64,000 nucleotides of DNA, taken from an uncultured Roseovarius sp. (GTDB taxonomy: Bacteria > Pseudomonadota > Alphaproteobacteria > Rhodobacterales > Rhodobacteraceae). Both the position numbers and the translations under genes were made by a program. The stretch covers positions 19,925 through 83,924 of the forward strand of contig CANNCP010000013.1 in the NCBI GenBank assembly GCA_947503145.1, written 5' to 3'. Numbering within the stretch: position 1 is the first letter of the stretch; each line of letters starts with the position of its first letter. The notes beneath the pieces were generated by a model. The model was not told the origin of the DNA. It made no database searches and was given only the letters and a program-made list of their open reading frames with translations. This document shows positions 53,265-61,754 of this stretch, piece after piece.

Positions 53265-55265
53265 TTACTCCGCCGGCGTTGCTTGTGGTTTCGGAATAGT
53301 AGCGCGGCGCGGCGCACCGACCCGCAGGCGCCGATCCGAAAGCGACAGACCGCCGCCCAGCACCAGAAGCGCCGCCCCGATCCAGATGAAATTGACCAGC
53401 GGCTCGTAGAGGATTCGCAAGGTCCAGGCCCCAGATTGCGCCGCGCCCTCCGCGGCCGGCTCGGCCAGCGAGGCGTAGAGGTCGCCCGCCAGCGTCGAGC
53501 GGATGGCAGATTCGGTGGTCGTGCTCTGGGCGACCGGATAGAAACGGCGCTCGGGGTAGAGTGTCGTGACGGGTGCACCATCGCGCGTGACCACCAGCGT
53601 GCCGCGGTCGGCGACATAGTTCGGACCCTGCACCCTTTGGACACCGTCGAAGCGCACGTCGAAACCTGCGATCTCGGTCACGGCGCCGGATTGGACGAAA
53701 ACAATTTTCTCGGATTTCCAGGCGCTCGACCCGACGAAGCCGAAGACCGCCACGGCAAGTCCCGCGTGTGCCAGCGTCATGCCGTGGGCCGCGCGGGGCA
53801 GGTTGCGCGCCCTCCGAACAGCCTGCGCGAACGGCACATCGAAGAGTCTGATCCGGGCCGCCCATTCCCGCAATGTCGCCAGAAGGAGCCAGGTGGCTAT
53901 CGCGATTGAAAGATAGGCCAGGGCGGGCCCGCCCTCGGTCAGGTACCAGACCGCAAGTGCGGCCAGCCCTGACAGCAGCGCGACAAAGCGCAGGCGCTGG
54001 AATACCCCCTTCAGGTCGGCGCGTTTCCACGACAGGAGCGGCCCGACGGCCATGATCGCCAGCAACGGCAGCATGATCGGTATGAAGGACGCGTTGAAGA
54101 ACGGTGGTCCGACCGAAATCTTCTGATCGGCCAGGGCTTCGGTGAACAGCGGATAGAGCGTGCCGACCAGCACGGTTCCGGTGGCCACGACCAGCAGCAG
54201 GTTGTTGATCAAGAGGCCACCCTCGCGACTGATCGGCGCGAAGAGGCCGCCGCCTTCCATCGACGGGGCGCGCCAGGCATAGAGCGCGAGCGAGCCGCCG
54301 ATGGAGAGGCCCAGCAGGCCGAGAATGTAGAGGCCTCGTTCGGGATCGACGGCGAAGGCGTGGACGGATGTCAGAAGGCCCGACCGGACGATGAACGTGC
54401 CCAGCAGAGACAGCGAGAATGTCAGGATGGCCAGCAGGATCGTCCAGCTTTTGAAGGCATCGCGCTTTTCGGTGACGATGGCCGAATGCAACAGCGCCGT
54501 GCCCAGAAGCCAGGGCATGAAGCTGACATTCTCCACCGGATCCCAGAACCACCAACCGCCCCAGCCCAGTTCGTAGTAGGCCCACCATGATCCGAGCGCG
54601 ATGCCCGCCGTCAGGCTCATCCAAGCCGCCAGCGTCCACGGCCTGACCCAGCGGGCCCAGGCCGCGTCGACACGGCCCTCGATCAGTGCGGCAACCGCGA
54701 AGGAGAAGACGATCGAGAACCCGACATACCCGAAATAGAGAAGCGGCGGATGCATCGCCAGCCCCACATCCTGCAGCAGCGGATTGAGGTCGTTGCCATC
54801 CAGCGGCGGCGGGAACACACGTTCGAACGGGTTGGAGGTCAGCAGCAGGAAGGATAGGAATCCCGTGCTGATCCAGGCTTGCACGGACAGGGTCCGCGCC
54901 TTCAGCGCATCGGGAATGTTCGTCCCGAGCAGGGCGACACCTGCGCCGAAAGCCGCGAGGATCAGCACCCAGAGCAGCAGAGACCCCTCATGGCTTCCCC
55001 AGGTCCCTGCGATCTTGTAGAGCATCGGCTTGAGCGAATGCGAGTTCTCGACGACATTCGCCACCGTGAAATCGCTGACCATGAAGGAGCGCATGAGGGC
55101 GGCGAACGCGATACCGATGAAAACCAGCTGAGCGAGCGCCGATGTCCGCGCACTCCGCATCCAGACCAGATCGCCGCGCGAGGCGCCGAGGATCGGTAGA
55201 ACGCTTTGCACCAGGGCAATGATCAGCGCCAGTGCCAGCGCGAATTGTCCGATTTCAGGTGTCAT
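53265..55265 (-). CDS. ccmF: Haem lyase subunit CcmF
   Basis: 666 aa with about 15 membrane helices. The WWD domain WWAYYELGWGGWWFWDPVEN (about 227-246) with following SFMPWL binds haem, and NLNPLLQDVGLAMHPPLLYF-type sequence (about 143-162) is conserved. CcmF attaches haem to apocytochrome c with CcmH and CcmI. It heads the leftward ccmF-G-H-I operon and is preceded by a CueR-type box at 55298. ccmA-E are not in the window and must come from elsewhere in the genome. Confidence 0.96.
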   Translation of the reverse strand: MTPEIGQFALALALIIALVQSVLPILGASRGDLVWMRSARTSALAQLVFIGIAFAALMRSFMVSDFTVANVVENSHSLKPMLYKIAGTWGSHEGSLLLWVLILAAFGAGVALLGTNIPDALKARTLSVQAWISTGFLSFLLLTSNPFERVFPPPLDGNDLNPLLQDVGLAMHPPLLYFGYVGFSIVFSFAVAALIEGRVDAAWARWVRPWTLAAWMSLTAGIALGSWWAYYELGWGGWWFWDPVENVSFMPWLLGTALLHSAIVTEKRDAFKSWTILLAILTFSLSLLGTFIVRSGLLTSVHAFAVDPERGLYILGLLGLSIGGSLALYAWRAPSMEGGGLFAPISREGGLLINNLLLVVATGTVLVGTLYPLFTEALADQKISVGPPFFNASFIPIMLPLLAIMAVGPLLSWKRADLKGVFQRLRFVALLSGLAALAVWYLTEGGPALAYLSIAIATWLLLATLREWAARIRLFDVPFAQAVRRARNLPRAAHGMTLAHAGLAVAVFGFVGSSAWKSEKIVFVQSGAVTEIAGFDVRFDGVQRVQGPNYVADRGTLVVTRDGAPVTTLYPERRFYPVAQSTTTESAIRSTLAGDLYASLAEPAAEGAAQSGAWTLRILYEPLVNFIWIGAALLVLGGGLSLSDRRLRVGAPRRATIPKPQATPAE

Positions 55266-55297
55266 GTCGATTCCTCGTCAATCTCTCGTTTTGGCGG

Positions 55298-55328
55298 TGC
55301 ATGCCGCCTTCCCGGACTGGAACGTCAA
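55298..55328 (-). promoter_or_regulatory. CueR-type promoter for ccmF-ccmI
   Basis: Minus strand: TTGACG, 19-bp spacer with dyad TTCC-AGTCCG-GGAA, then CATGCA. It lies 33 bp before the ccmF ATG. The -10 is weak, but spacing and dyad fit the other boxes. Confidence 0.65.
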
Positions 55329-55393
55329 GTCCGGTATCGGCACCCGGTCTCACATTGCCGTTAGTTGGATCATTGCCGTTTACCCGGTCCGGC

Positions 55394-56407
55394 CTACGGC
55401 ATTACGGCGAACTGATGGGCGGTACTGTTCGTGGCAATCGTCTGGCGAAGCTCCAGCGTCTCGGGATCGAGAATCCACAGTTCCGGCTTGCCGGCACTGC
55501 TCACCAGCAAGGCATCCTCAACGCGCGCCATGTGGTAAGGTTCAGGTCCGACGTTGACTTCCAGGCGTTCACCGGTCGACCGGTCGACACGCACAACGAG
55601 ATTGCGTTCACGCGCGCTCGACCAGATCGCGTCCGGGTCAACCGCTACGCCATGCAATTCTCCGCCGATGTCGAACCTGTCGAGGATCTCGCCGCTGTCG
55701 GCATCGACGATGGAAACGGTTCCGTTGTCGGATTCGCTGACGATCAGTTGACGGGTATCGGCATCGAGCTGGATGTGCTTGGGTGGCCCCTGCAGCTTGA
55801 AATTTCGCGTCACGATCCCGTCCTCCGGATCAAGCACACTGATCGTTGCGTTGCCGGCGTTGGAGACAAGGAAGTTTCCGGTCTTCGGATCGGCGACCGC
55901 ATATTCCGGAATCGGGCCGGTGGCGACCGTCGCGGTGACCTGGCCACTCTCAAGGTCAATTACCGAAACAGCATCGAGCCCGGGGTGGGTCACGGCGGCA
56001 AACCGTTCATCCGACGAAATCCCGACATGGTGAACGATGCCCGGCACCTCGATTCGGCGCCGAATTTCGCGACTGTCAGCGTCAACCAGCGTTACCAGAC
56101 TTACCGCGTCCGGCTTGGCCGTGTTTCCACCCCCGTGATGGGCCGCGTGCTCCTCTTCCGAGACGGCGGCCGGCTTGGCCACATCGCCGGGTGTGGATTC
56201 CGACAGGCTGCCGGCCACCAGTATGCCCCGTTCGGGCGCACCGGCGAGACCGTGGACGTTATCGAGCCCTTCGATGCGACCCATCTCATTGAAGGATCGA
56301 TCCAGATGAAGCACTGTTCCGAGCTCGCCTTCGGGGATGTAGACGTCGGCAATCGCGGCGCTGCCGGTCATCAAGACCGCACTGAGTGTCAGGGTCGTGA
56401 TGCGCAT
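55394..56407 (-). CDS. Periplasmic YVTN-type beta-propeller protein
   Basis: 337 aa. Signal peptide MRITTLTLSAVLMTGSAAIA. Repeats of about 42 residues with D-[SP]-xTG/SGxV features (VSVIDLESGQVTATVATG, ISVLDPEDGIVTRNFKLQ, VSIVDADSGEILDRFDIG, VVRVDRSTGERLEVNVGP) build a seven-bladed-type propeller. A His-rich loop EEEHAAHHGGG lies near 85-95. Proteins of this type occur beside copper and zinc systems as periplasmic binding or scaffold proteins; no enzyme role is visible. The 223-bp gap upstream (56408-56630) contains CTGTAACAGG on the minus strand (56521-56530), also found before the response regulator. Confidence 0.85.
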   Translation of the reverse strand: MRITTLTLSAVLMTGSAAIADVYIPEGELGTVLHLDRSFNEMGRIEGLDNVHGLAGAPERGILVAGSLSESTPGDVAKPAAVSEEEHAAHHGGGNTAKPDAVSLVTLVDADSREIRRRIEVPGIVHHVGISSDERFAAVTHPGLDAVSVIDLESGQVTATVATGPIPEYAVADPKTGNFLVSNAGNATISVLDPEDGIVTRNFKLQGPPKHIQLDADTRQLIVSESDNGTVSIVDADSGEILDRFDIGGELHGVAVDPDAIWSSARERNLVVRVDRSTGERLEVNVGPEPYHMARVEDALLVSSAGKPELWILDPETLELRQTIATNSTAHQFAVMP

Positions 56408-56630
56408 GATGTATTTCCTTTCATGGGTGTAATTGCGTCTATCGAGAACGTACGGACGGGATTGCGACTATCAAGACAGCCTCGCGGCCTTTCATGTAAG
56501 CGTTTGTCGCAATGCCGGAGCCTGTTACAGTGAGAGACAATTTTTTCGTGTAAAGACGGGCAAACACCGACGTGCCGGGCTGACGAGGACTCCGACCGGC
56601 ACTTTCAGTACCGGTCCGGTTCCGTACACA

Positions 56631-56945
56631 TCATCGTTTTCGGGCCTCCAGTTTGGCCAGCCGCCGCTCGAATTCATCCTCGTCGATTTCGCCGCGGGCA
56701 TAGCGTTCACGAAGGACATCCATCGCAGTCTGACCATTCCCGGTGTCGGAGCGGTTGGAAAAGCCGCGAACCGCAAGAAAAATCAGACCGATGATAAGTG
56801 CCCAGAAAATCACCATCATCAGGCCTCCAAAGATACCGTGCCCACCCCACATCATGTGGCCGGAGCCATCGTAGATATCGGCCATGCCCGGCGTTGCGAC
56901 GAAGAGGAGCGATCCTGCAGAGATGACTGAGCCGTTGAGTTTCAT
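56631..56945 (-). CDS. SHOCT-domain small membrane protein
   Basis: 104 aa. Signal or first helix LNGSVISAGSLLFVATPGMA, then GSGHMMWGGHGIFGG, a membrane helix LMMVIFWALIIGLIFLAV and the SHOCT motif AMDVLRERYARGEIDEDEFERRLAKLE at the C-terminus. Its start overlaps the kinase stop (ATGA). Such His/Met-containing SHOCT proteins often accompany copper systems; the role is unknown. Confidence 0.85.
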   Translation of the reverse strand: MKLNGSVISAGSLLFVATPGMADIYDGSGHMMWGGHGIFGGLMMVIFWALIIGLIFLAVRGFSNRSDTGNGQTAMDVLRERYARGEIDEDEFERRLAKLEARKR

Positions 56946-58351
56946 GTCGTTGTCCTTTCCTGTTTCAGGGGTTCCGGTCCCAGCGGCAGCGTCACGGTCG
57001 CCACGAGGCCGCCTTCTGCCCGGTTGGTGAGGCCAATGTCCCCGCCATGCGCCCGGACGATCGTCCGGGCGATGGACAGTCCAAGTCCGGTGCCGCCGGT
57101 CTCTCTCGAGCGGGATTTCTCAAGCCTGAAATAGGGCTCGAAGACCTGTTCAAGCTCGCCGTCCGGTATACCGGGGCCATTGTCAGCGACGCGGATAATG
57201 GCGTGATCGTCCTCGCGTCCATAGCTGACATCAACCATTCCGCCATAGCGTTCGGCATTGTCGATGAGGTTGCGAAGCGCGCGCCGGACTGATTGCGACC
57301 GCAAGCGCAGGTGAATGGTTTCGCCCTCCTTCAGAGAAAAACCGTTCAGCATATCGGCGCGGAGTTGACCCAGAAACGCGCCCATTTCGACGGTCTCGTA
57401 GTCTTCCGAGCTTGTGATCCCGCGCGCGAAGGAAAGCGTCGAGTCCACCATCTCCTGCATCTCCTCGATTGAGGTTATGAGGCTGTCGCGTGTTTCCCGC
57501 TCGTCGACCATCTCCGAGCGAACGCGGAGTGCCGTGAGAGGCGAGCGCAGGTCATGTCCAAGGGCCGCGAGAAGCCGGGTCCGGTCCGCGAGGAAGCGGG
57601 TCAGCCGGGCCTGCATCCGGTTGAATGTCCGGGTCAGGTCGCGCACCTCGGCGGGTCCGATCAAGGGCAGTGGTCTGACATTTTCGCCGCGCCCGAGACT
57701 GTCGGCGGCACGGGACACGCGCAAGAGCGGGCCAGTCAGACGGGTCAGAAGAAACCAGCAGGCGGCAACAAGAATAATGGCAGCCGTGAGCCCGAAGCTC
57801 AGGAAAGAGGCCCAGGGCCATTGCAGGGGCGGGCGCTCGAACCGCGTGCCGACATTGAGCCACTGTCCGCCCGTCAGGGCGATGGACAGCTGCATCTCGA
57901 TGGCCGACAGATCGCCCCGCATCATCGCCAGATGCATTTCCGCCATCTCGGGCGCCATATGCGGCATCGGAAGGATGCCGTGATCGACCTCGTGCACCTC
58001 CACGCGAATTTCACGGTTGTCCTTGGCTCCGAGAAGACCACGCACTCTTGCCTCGATAGCACCGCTGTCCGCGTGGCTGTCGTGATCGACGGTCGGTGTA
58101 TCAGACAGGTCAAAGCGCACCAGCGGTGAATTCGCCGCGCGCAGAATGGCCGGTTCCAGCGTTGCCGGCGCTTCCTCGATCAACCGCGCGACGTTCGCGG
58201 CCCGCCCCGCTGCCTCGAAGCCGAGCGCGGCCCGCACGGCCAGGCCGCGCTCGTCAACGAACAACCAGAGGCTGACCGCTTGGGCGGCGGCGAGTGCCGC
58301 GATGATTAACAGGACCAGTTGGCCGCGCAGACTGTCAAAGAAGCGCCACAT
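56942..58351 (-). CDS. Sensor histidine kinase with His/Met-rich periplasmic domain
   Basis: 469 aa from ATG 58351, overlapping the response regulator stop (TGATG). TM1 LVLLIIAALAAAQAVSLWLF, a periplasmic domain of about 150 residues containing DHDSHAD and VDHGILPMPHMAPEMAEMHL, TM2 FLSFGLTAAIILVAACWFLL, HAMP, then HisKA GHDLRSPLTALRVR with phospho-His, and a HATPase domain (NLIDNAERYG, DNGPGIPDGE, TGGTGLGLSIA). The clustered His and Met in the sensor domain suggest copper or another soft metal as signal (inference). Confidence 0.92.
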   Translation of the reverse strand: MWRFFDSLRGQLVLLIIAALAAAQAVSLWLFVDERGLAVRAALGFEAAGRAANVARLIEEAPATLEPAILRAANSPLVRFDLSDTPTVDHDSHADSGAIEARVRGLLGAKDNREIRVEVHEVDHGILPMPHMAPEMAEMHLAMMRGDLSAIEMQLSIALTGGQWLNVGTRFERPPLQWPWASFLSFGLTAAIILVAACWFLLTRLTGPLLRVSRAADSLGRGENVRPLPLIGPAEVRDLTRTFNRMQARLTRFLADRTRLLAALGHDLRSPLTALRVRSEMVDERETRDSLITSIEEMQEMVDSTLSFARGITSSEDYETVEMGAFLGQLRADMLNGFSLKEGETIHLRLRSQSVRRALRNLIDNAERYGGMVDVSYGREDDHAIIRVADNGPGIPDGELEQVFEPYFRLEKSRSRETGGTGLGLSIARTIVRAHGGDIGLTNRAEGGLVATVTLPLGPEPLKQERTTT

Positions 58352-59073
58352 CAATCCAACTCCGTCACATCGGCGGCAAGGCAATATCCGCCACCGCGCA
58401 CGGTCGTGATCAGCCGGGGCCTGGATGGATCGGCCTCGATCTTTCTGCGAAGGCGGCTGATCTGATTGTCGATCGTCCGATCGAGCGGGGAGGCCGCGCG
58501 CCCTGCAGTGAGATCGAGAAGCTGATCACGGTTGAGGACGAGGCGGGGCCGTTCGAGCAAGACAACCAGAAGCTTGAGTTCCGAACCGGTGAGATCGATT
58601 TGCGCACCGTTTTCATCGGTCAACAACCGGCTGTCGGTATCGAGAGTCCATTGTGCGAATGCGATGCGTCTTCCCGAGAGTTTTCCGGCATAGGTCTCGG
58701 GCAGGGATGAACGCCGCAGGATGGCCTTGATCCGCGCAAGCAGCTCTCGCGGATTGAATGGTTTGGCCAGATAGTCGTCCGCGCCGATTTCGAGCCCGAC
58801 GATGCGATCCGTCTCTTCGCCAAGCGCCGTCAGCATCAGGATCGGTACGCCACCCGTGGATGACAGACGGCGGCAGACCGACAGCCCGTCCTCGCCGGGC
58901 ATCATGACATCCAGAACGATCAGATCGTACTGACCCATCGCGAGCTTGGCGTCCATCTCGACCGCATCCCGCGCCGAGGTCGCACGCAGGCCGTTCTTCT
59001 CCAGATAGCGCGAAACCGAGTCTCGGATTTCGCGATGATCGTCGACGACGAGGATATGAGGCTGATCGTTCAT
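58351..59073 (-). CDS. OmpR/PhoB-family response regulator
   Basis: 240 aa from ATG 59073 (AGAAGGAAG upstream). Receiver domain with acidic pocket VVDDHREI, phospho-acceptor Asp in LIVLDVMMPGEDG (about 53) and Lys in YLAKPFNPREL. The C-terminal winged helix reads LTGSELKLLVVLLERPRLVLNRDQLLDLTAGR, then RTIDNQISRLRRKIEADPSRPRLITTVRGGGY. It is the partner of the adjacent kinase. A 10-bp-spaced direct repeat upstream (59118-59133) is a candidate binding site. Confidence 0.95.
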   Translation of the reverse strand: MNDQPHILVVDDHREIRDSVSRYLEKNGLRATSARDAVEMDAKLAMGQYDLIVLDVMMPGEDGLSVCRRLSSTGGVPILMLTALGEETDRIVGLEIGADDYLAKPFNPRELLARIKAILRRSSLPETYAGKLSGRRIAFAQWTLDTDSRLLTDENGAQIDLTGSELKLLVVLLERPRLVLNRDQLLDLTAGRAASPLDRTIDNQISRLRRKIEADPSRPRLITTVRGGGYCLAADVTELD

Positions 59074-59117
59074 GTTCTTCCTTCTAACGGTTGCCGCATT
59101 GGTTTCCCGAAGAGATT

Positions 59118-59133
59118 TGTCACGAAATGTAAC
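59118..59133. promoter_or_regulatory. Candidate response-regulator direct repeat
   Basis: TGTCAC (59118-59123) and TGTAAC (59128-59133) are direct repeats one helical turn apart, the usual arrangement for OmpR-type regulators, between the response regulator and the divergent EF-hand gene. A related TGTAACAG occurs on the minus strand at 56521-56530 before the YVTN gene. Confidence 0.4.
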
Positions 59134-59243
59134 AGGGGCGGCGCTTGTGACACGGCGATACAATACCGTTGTTTCCTCGCATTTCATCACGGCCTAACGC
59201 TGCCATATGAAATCTATCGAAACCGAAACATGAGGAGATAACG

Positions 59244-59831
59244 ATGACCCGCAAAACCCTGCTCGCAGCGACCGTTTTGGCCGCAACTGCAATCGGAGGA
59301 GCCGCGATCGCGGATTCCAATCACGGACATGGGGGCCAGTCCGGCCCGAAGGATCGCGCTGGCATGATGCAGGGCGGTTCCGGAATGATGGGCAACATGG
59401 GCGGCATGTCCGATATGATGGGCATGATGAAGCGCATGCACGGCCAGATGATGGGCGGCGGCATGATGGGCGGAATGGGTCCGATGGGCGGCGGAATGAT
59501 GCAGATGTTCGACGCTGACGGCGACGGCACGGTGACGCCCGAGGAAATGCGCGCCGGACTGCAGGCCAAGCTGACCGAATACGACAGCGACGGTGACGGC
59601 ACCCTGTCTATCGAGGAATTCGAGGCGCTGCACAGCGCGATGATCCGCGAGATGATGGTGGATCGCTTCCAGCATCTGGATGCCGATGGCGACGGCGCCA
59701 TCACAGCCGAAGAAATGGCGGCGCCGGCCGACAAGATGGAGCGCATGCAGAAGATGCGCGACGCAATGGGGCAGATGCAGCCCGGCGAGAGCCCCGGCAT
59801 GGGCGACGGCGACATGATGAACAACGATTGA
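59244..59831 (+). CDS. EF-hand protein with Met/Gly-rich region, secreted
   Basis: 195 aa. Signal peptide KTLLAATVLAATAIGGAAIA. Residues 35-90 are Met/Gly repeats (MMQGGSGMMGNMGGMSDMMG, MMGGGMMGGMGPMGGGMMQM), a composition seen in Cu(I)-binding proteins. Three EF-hand loops follow: DADGDGTVTPEE, DSDGDGTLSIEE and DADGDGAITAEE, with calcium-coordinating acidic residues. It is probably a periplasmic metal-binding or buffering protein. It is divergent from the response regulator, so the two-component system may control it. Confidence 0.88.
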   Translation: MTRKTLLAATVLAATAIGGAAIADSNHGHGGQSGPKDRAGMMQGGSGMMGNMGGMSDMMGMMKRMHGQMMGGGMMGGMGPMGGGMMQMFDADGDGTVTPEEMRAGLQAKLTEYDSDGDGTLSIEEFEALHSAMIREMMVDRFQHLDADGDGAITAEEMAAPADKMERMQKMRDAMGQMQPGESPGMGDGDMMNND

Positions 59832-59841
59832 GCGCTTTCGG

Positions 59842-59863
59842 GCGTCGGCCTATGGGCCGACGC
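59842..59863. terminator. Terminator-like hairpin after the EF-hand gene
   Basis: GCGTCGGCC (59842-59850) pairs perfectly with GGCCGACGC (59855-59863) around TATG, 11 bp past the EF-hand stop. No T-tract follows, so termination efficiency is doubtful. Confidence 0.5.
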
Positions 59864-59934
59864 TCGTATCCGGCACCGAGGCACGGTTTGCGAAACGGTG
59901 CTGACCTTCCCCTGCTTTGACGGAGGCAGACCTC

Positions 59935-60027
59935 ATGAGCCTTGAAATGATGACCGTTTTGCTGGTTCTCGCGACAACTGCGATCATGCGGGGACGGCTC
60001 AAACCGATCAGGCAGTCGTTCGAGTAA
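59935..60027 (+). CDS. Very small membrane peptide (30 aa)
   Basis: ATG 59935 with GGAGG at 59922-59926 (8-base spacing) opens a 30-residue frame, one hydrophobic helix MMTVLLVLATTAIM followed by a basic end RGRLKPIRQSFE. Fifteen bp later the DUF302 gene begins. The ideal ribosome site and helix suggest a real small protein, perhaps a partner of a membrane system, but there is no homology evidence. Confidence 0.5.
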   Translation: MSLEMMTVLLVLATTAIMRGRLKPIRQSFE

Positions 60028-60042
60028 CCGAAGGAGATTGAA

Positions 60043-60429
60043 ATGAATTATACCTATGACCGCTCACTCATAGGCGTCAGCATCGACGACGCGGAAATGC
60101 GCGTTCGCGCCGCCCTAACTGATCGGGGTTTCGGTGTTCTTACCGAAATCGACGTCAAGATGACGATGAAGCAGAAGATCGACGTCGATATGGACGGCTA
60201 TCGCATCCTTGGCGCCTGCAATCCGCAAATGGCCCACAAGGCGATCGGGATCGAACCGCGCGTGGGCGCGATGTTGCCATGCAACGTTATCCTGCGCGAA
60301 ACGGACGGCGGCACCGAGATCAGCGCCATCGATCCGGTGGCGTCAATGCAGGCAATCGACAACGATCAGCTCCATGAAGTCGCGTGCGAGGTGCGCGACA
60401 TGCTGCGCGAGGCCGTCGATGCTGCATGA
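60043..60429 (+). CDS. DUF302 family protein
   Basis: 128 aa with the DUF302 core: DDAEMRVRAALTDRGFGVLTEID, then YRILGACNPQMAHKAIGIEP and VGAMLPCNVILRE. AAGGAG precedes the ATG. DUF302 proteins form small alpha/beta barrels of unknown function and recur near sulphur- and metal-related genes. Two Cys (ACNP, PCNV) are conserved in many members. Followed by a CueR-type box for the next gene. Confidence 0.88.
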   Translation: MNYTYDRSLIGVSIDDAEMRVRAALTDRGFGVLTEIDVKMTMKQKIDVDMDGYRILGACNPQMAHKAIGIEPRVGAMLPCNVILRETDGGTEISAIDPVASMQAIDNDQLHEVACEVRDMLREAVDAA

Positions 60430-60440
60430 TCGCCATATCG

Positions 60441-60471
60441 TTGACCTTCCGGTCACTGGAGGGCGTATGCA
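60441..60471 (+). promoter_or_regulatory. CueR-type promoter for DUF6010
   Basis: TTGACC (60441-60446), 19-bp spacer with dyad CCTTCC-GGTCACT-GGAGG, then TATGCA (60466-60471). It lies 45 bp before the DUF6010 ATG. Confidence 0.8.
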
Positions 60472-60516
60472 TCGGGGAATCGGGTTCGAACCCCAGTAAC
60501 CGGGAGACAAGGCGGT

Positions 60517-60957
60517 ATGGTGGCTGACAGCATCCAGGATACAGAAGAATCCCCAACCTTCGGCGAGGGCTTCTGGGGGCCTGGCGCTGTGGGTGCCGTC
60601 TTGTTTCTGATCGCCGCTCCGGTGCATCTACTGGTGCCCCATCAGATATCGGTGGCGATCGCCGCGGTAACGTTGGCGCTGATCGGCGGAGCCTACATCG
60701 GATTTGGTGCGACCGCCAATTCGCTGAAACGCTTTTTGGCGGAACTGGCGGTCGCAGCCCTGTTCGCGGCGACCGCGCTGGCCGGATTGCTCTGGGCTCC
60801 ATTGGCCTTGCCTGTCGGGTTCGCCGCACATGCCGCGTGGGATCTTCTGCATCACAACAGGGTGTTCGGCGCGCCGGTCCCGCGATGGTACATTCCGTTC
60901 TGCGTCGTCTTCGAGCTGTTGGCGGCAGCTTTTCTCTTCGTGCTGTATGTGCCGTGA
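60517..60957 (+). CDS. DUF6010 family membrane protein
   Basis: 146 aa with four hydrophobic helices. The late motif FAAHAAWDLLHHNRVFGAPVPRWYIPFCVVFELLAA contains HxxWDxxHH, as in DUF6010 proteins, suggesting a membrane-embedded metal or haem site. Function unknown. It is preceded by a CueR-type box, so copper induction is likely. Its stop overlaps the next gene (GTGA). Confidence 0.75.
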   Translation: MVADSIQDTEESPTFGEGFWGPGAVGAVLFLIAAPVHLLVPHQISVAIAAVTLALIGGAYIGFGATANSLKRFLAELAVAALFAATALAGLLWAPLALPVGFAAHAAWDLLHHNRVFGAPVPRWYIPFCVVFELLAAAFLFVLYVP

Positions 60958-61649
60958 GGCCGGGAATACCACGGTTCGTGTTCGGGCGAACCGCACAATT
61001 GGTTGCTGCGGCACTGCTAATCTTCGCCATCGTCGCCCTGGCCTTGGGTCCGCTCGCCGACGTCATCGAGAGCTTCGACGGCGAGAGAATCTCCGGCTGG
61101 ATCGAGGCTGCCGGCATATGGGGACCGGTCCTCATCGTCTCGCTCATGACGATCGCGATCGTCGCGACGCCTATTCCGAGCGCACCGATCGCATTGGCGG
61201 CCGGTGCCGCCTACGGGCATACTTTGGGGACCGTTTACATCGTTGCCGGAGCCGAACTCGGCGCACTTGTCGCATTCGGATTGGCGAGGGTCCTCGGGCG
61301 CGACGTGCTCGTCGGATGGCTTGGCGACAAGGTGGATGCAGGCTGGCTCGGCTCTCAGAACGCTTTGACTTTCACCGTCTTCGCCAGCCGTCTGATGCCG
61401 TTCATCTCATTCGACATTGTCAGCTACGCGGCCGGGTTGAGCCGCCTTCACTTCTGGCGTTTCGCACTCGCCACGCTTGCGGGGATCATCCCGGCCAGCT
61501 TTGTGCTCGCCCATTTAGGCAACGAGGCGGTCAGTGGGCCTTCTTCCCGCGCAATCTGGGCCGCGATCGGGCTGGGAGCGTTGACGTTTGCACCTCTTCT
61601 GATTGTCGCCGTCAGGGACTGGAAAAAGCACCGGATGACCCATGACTGA
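60954..61649 (+). CDS. TVP38/TMEM64 (DedA-like) membrane protein
   Basis: 231 aa from GTG 60954, coupled to DUF6010 (GTGA). Helices and the SNARE-associated/VTT features are present: VATPIPSAPIALAAGAAYG (about 75-93), GAELGALVAFGLARVLGRD and FTVFASRLMPFISFDIVSYAAGLS (about 141-164). Bacterial TVP38 proteins are inner-membrane proteins linked to lipid scrambling or transport; one neighbourhood in many genomes is mercury/copper systems. The substrate is unknown. Confidence 0.88.
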   Translation: MRPGIPRFVFGRTAQLVAAALLIFAIVALALGPLADVIESFDGERISGWIEAAGIWGPVLIVSLMTIAIVATPIPSAPIALAAGAAYGHTLGTVYIVAGAELGALVAFGLARVLGRDVLVGWLGDKVDAGWLGSQNALTFTVFASRLMPFISFDIVSYAAGLSRLHFWRFALATLAGIIPASFVLAHLGNEAVSGPSSRAIWAAIGLGALTFAPLLIVAVRDWKKHRMTHD

Positions 61650-61754
61650 TCGCCGAAAATCTCGCCTGCCGTTTCGTCGACAGGCTTCCTATCACCTCCG
61701 GCGCGCAGCCGCCGTGGCCAATCAACCGCAAACACCAGATCAGGACCTACAGAT

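Noticed and set aside
59901..59926. CTGACCTTCC...GGAGG as an eighth CueR box
   Set aside because: The arms are 11 bases apart and no -10 fits; the GGAGG is better explained as the ribosome site of the 30-residue frame.
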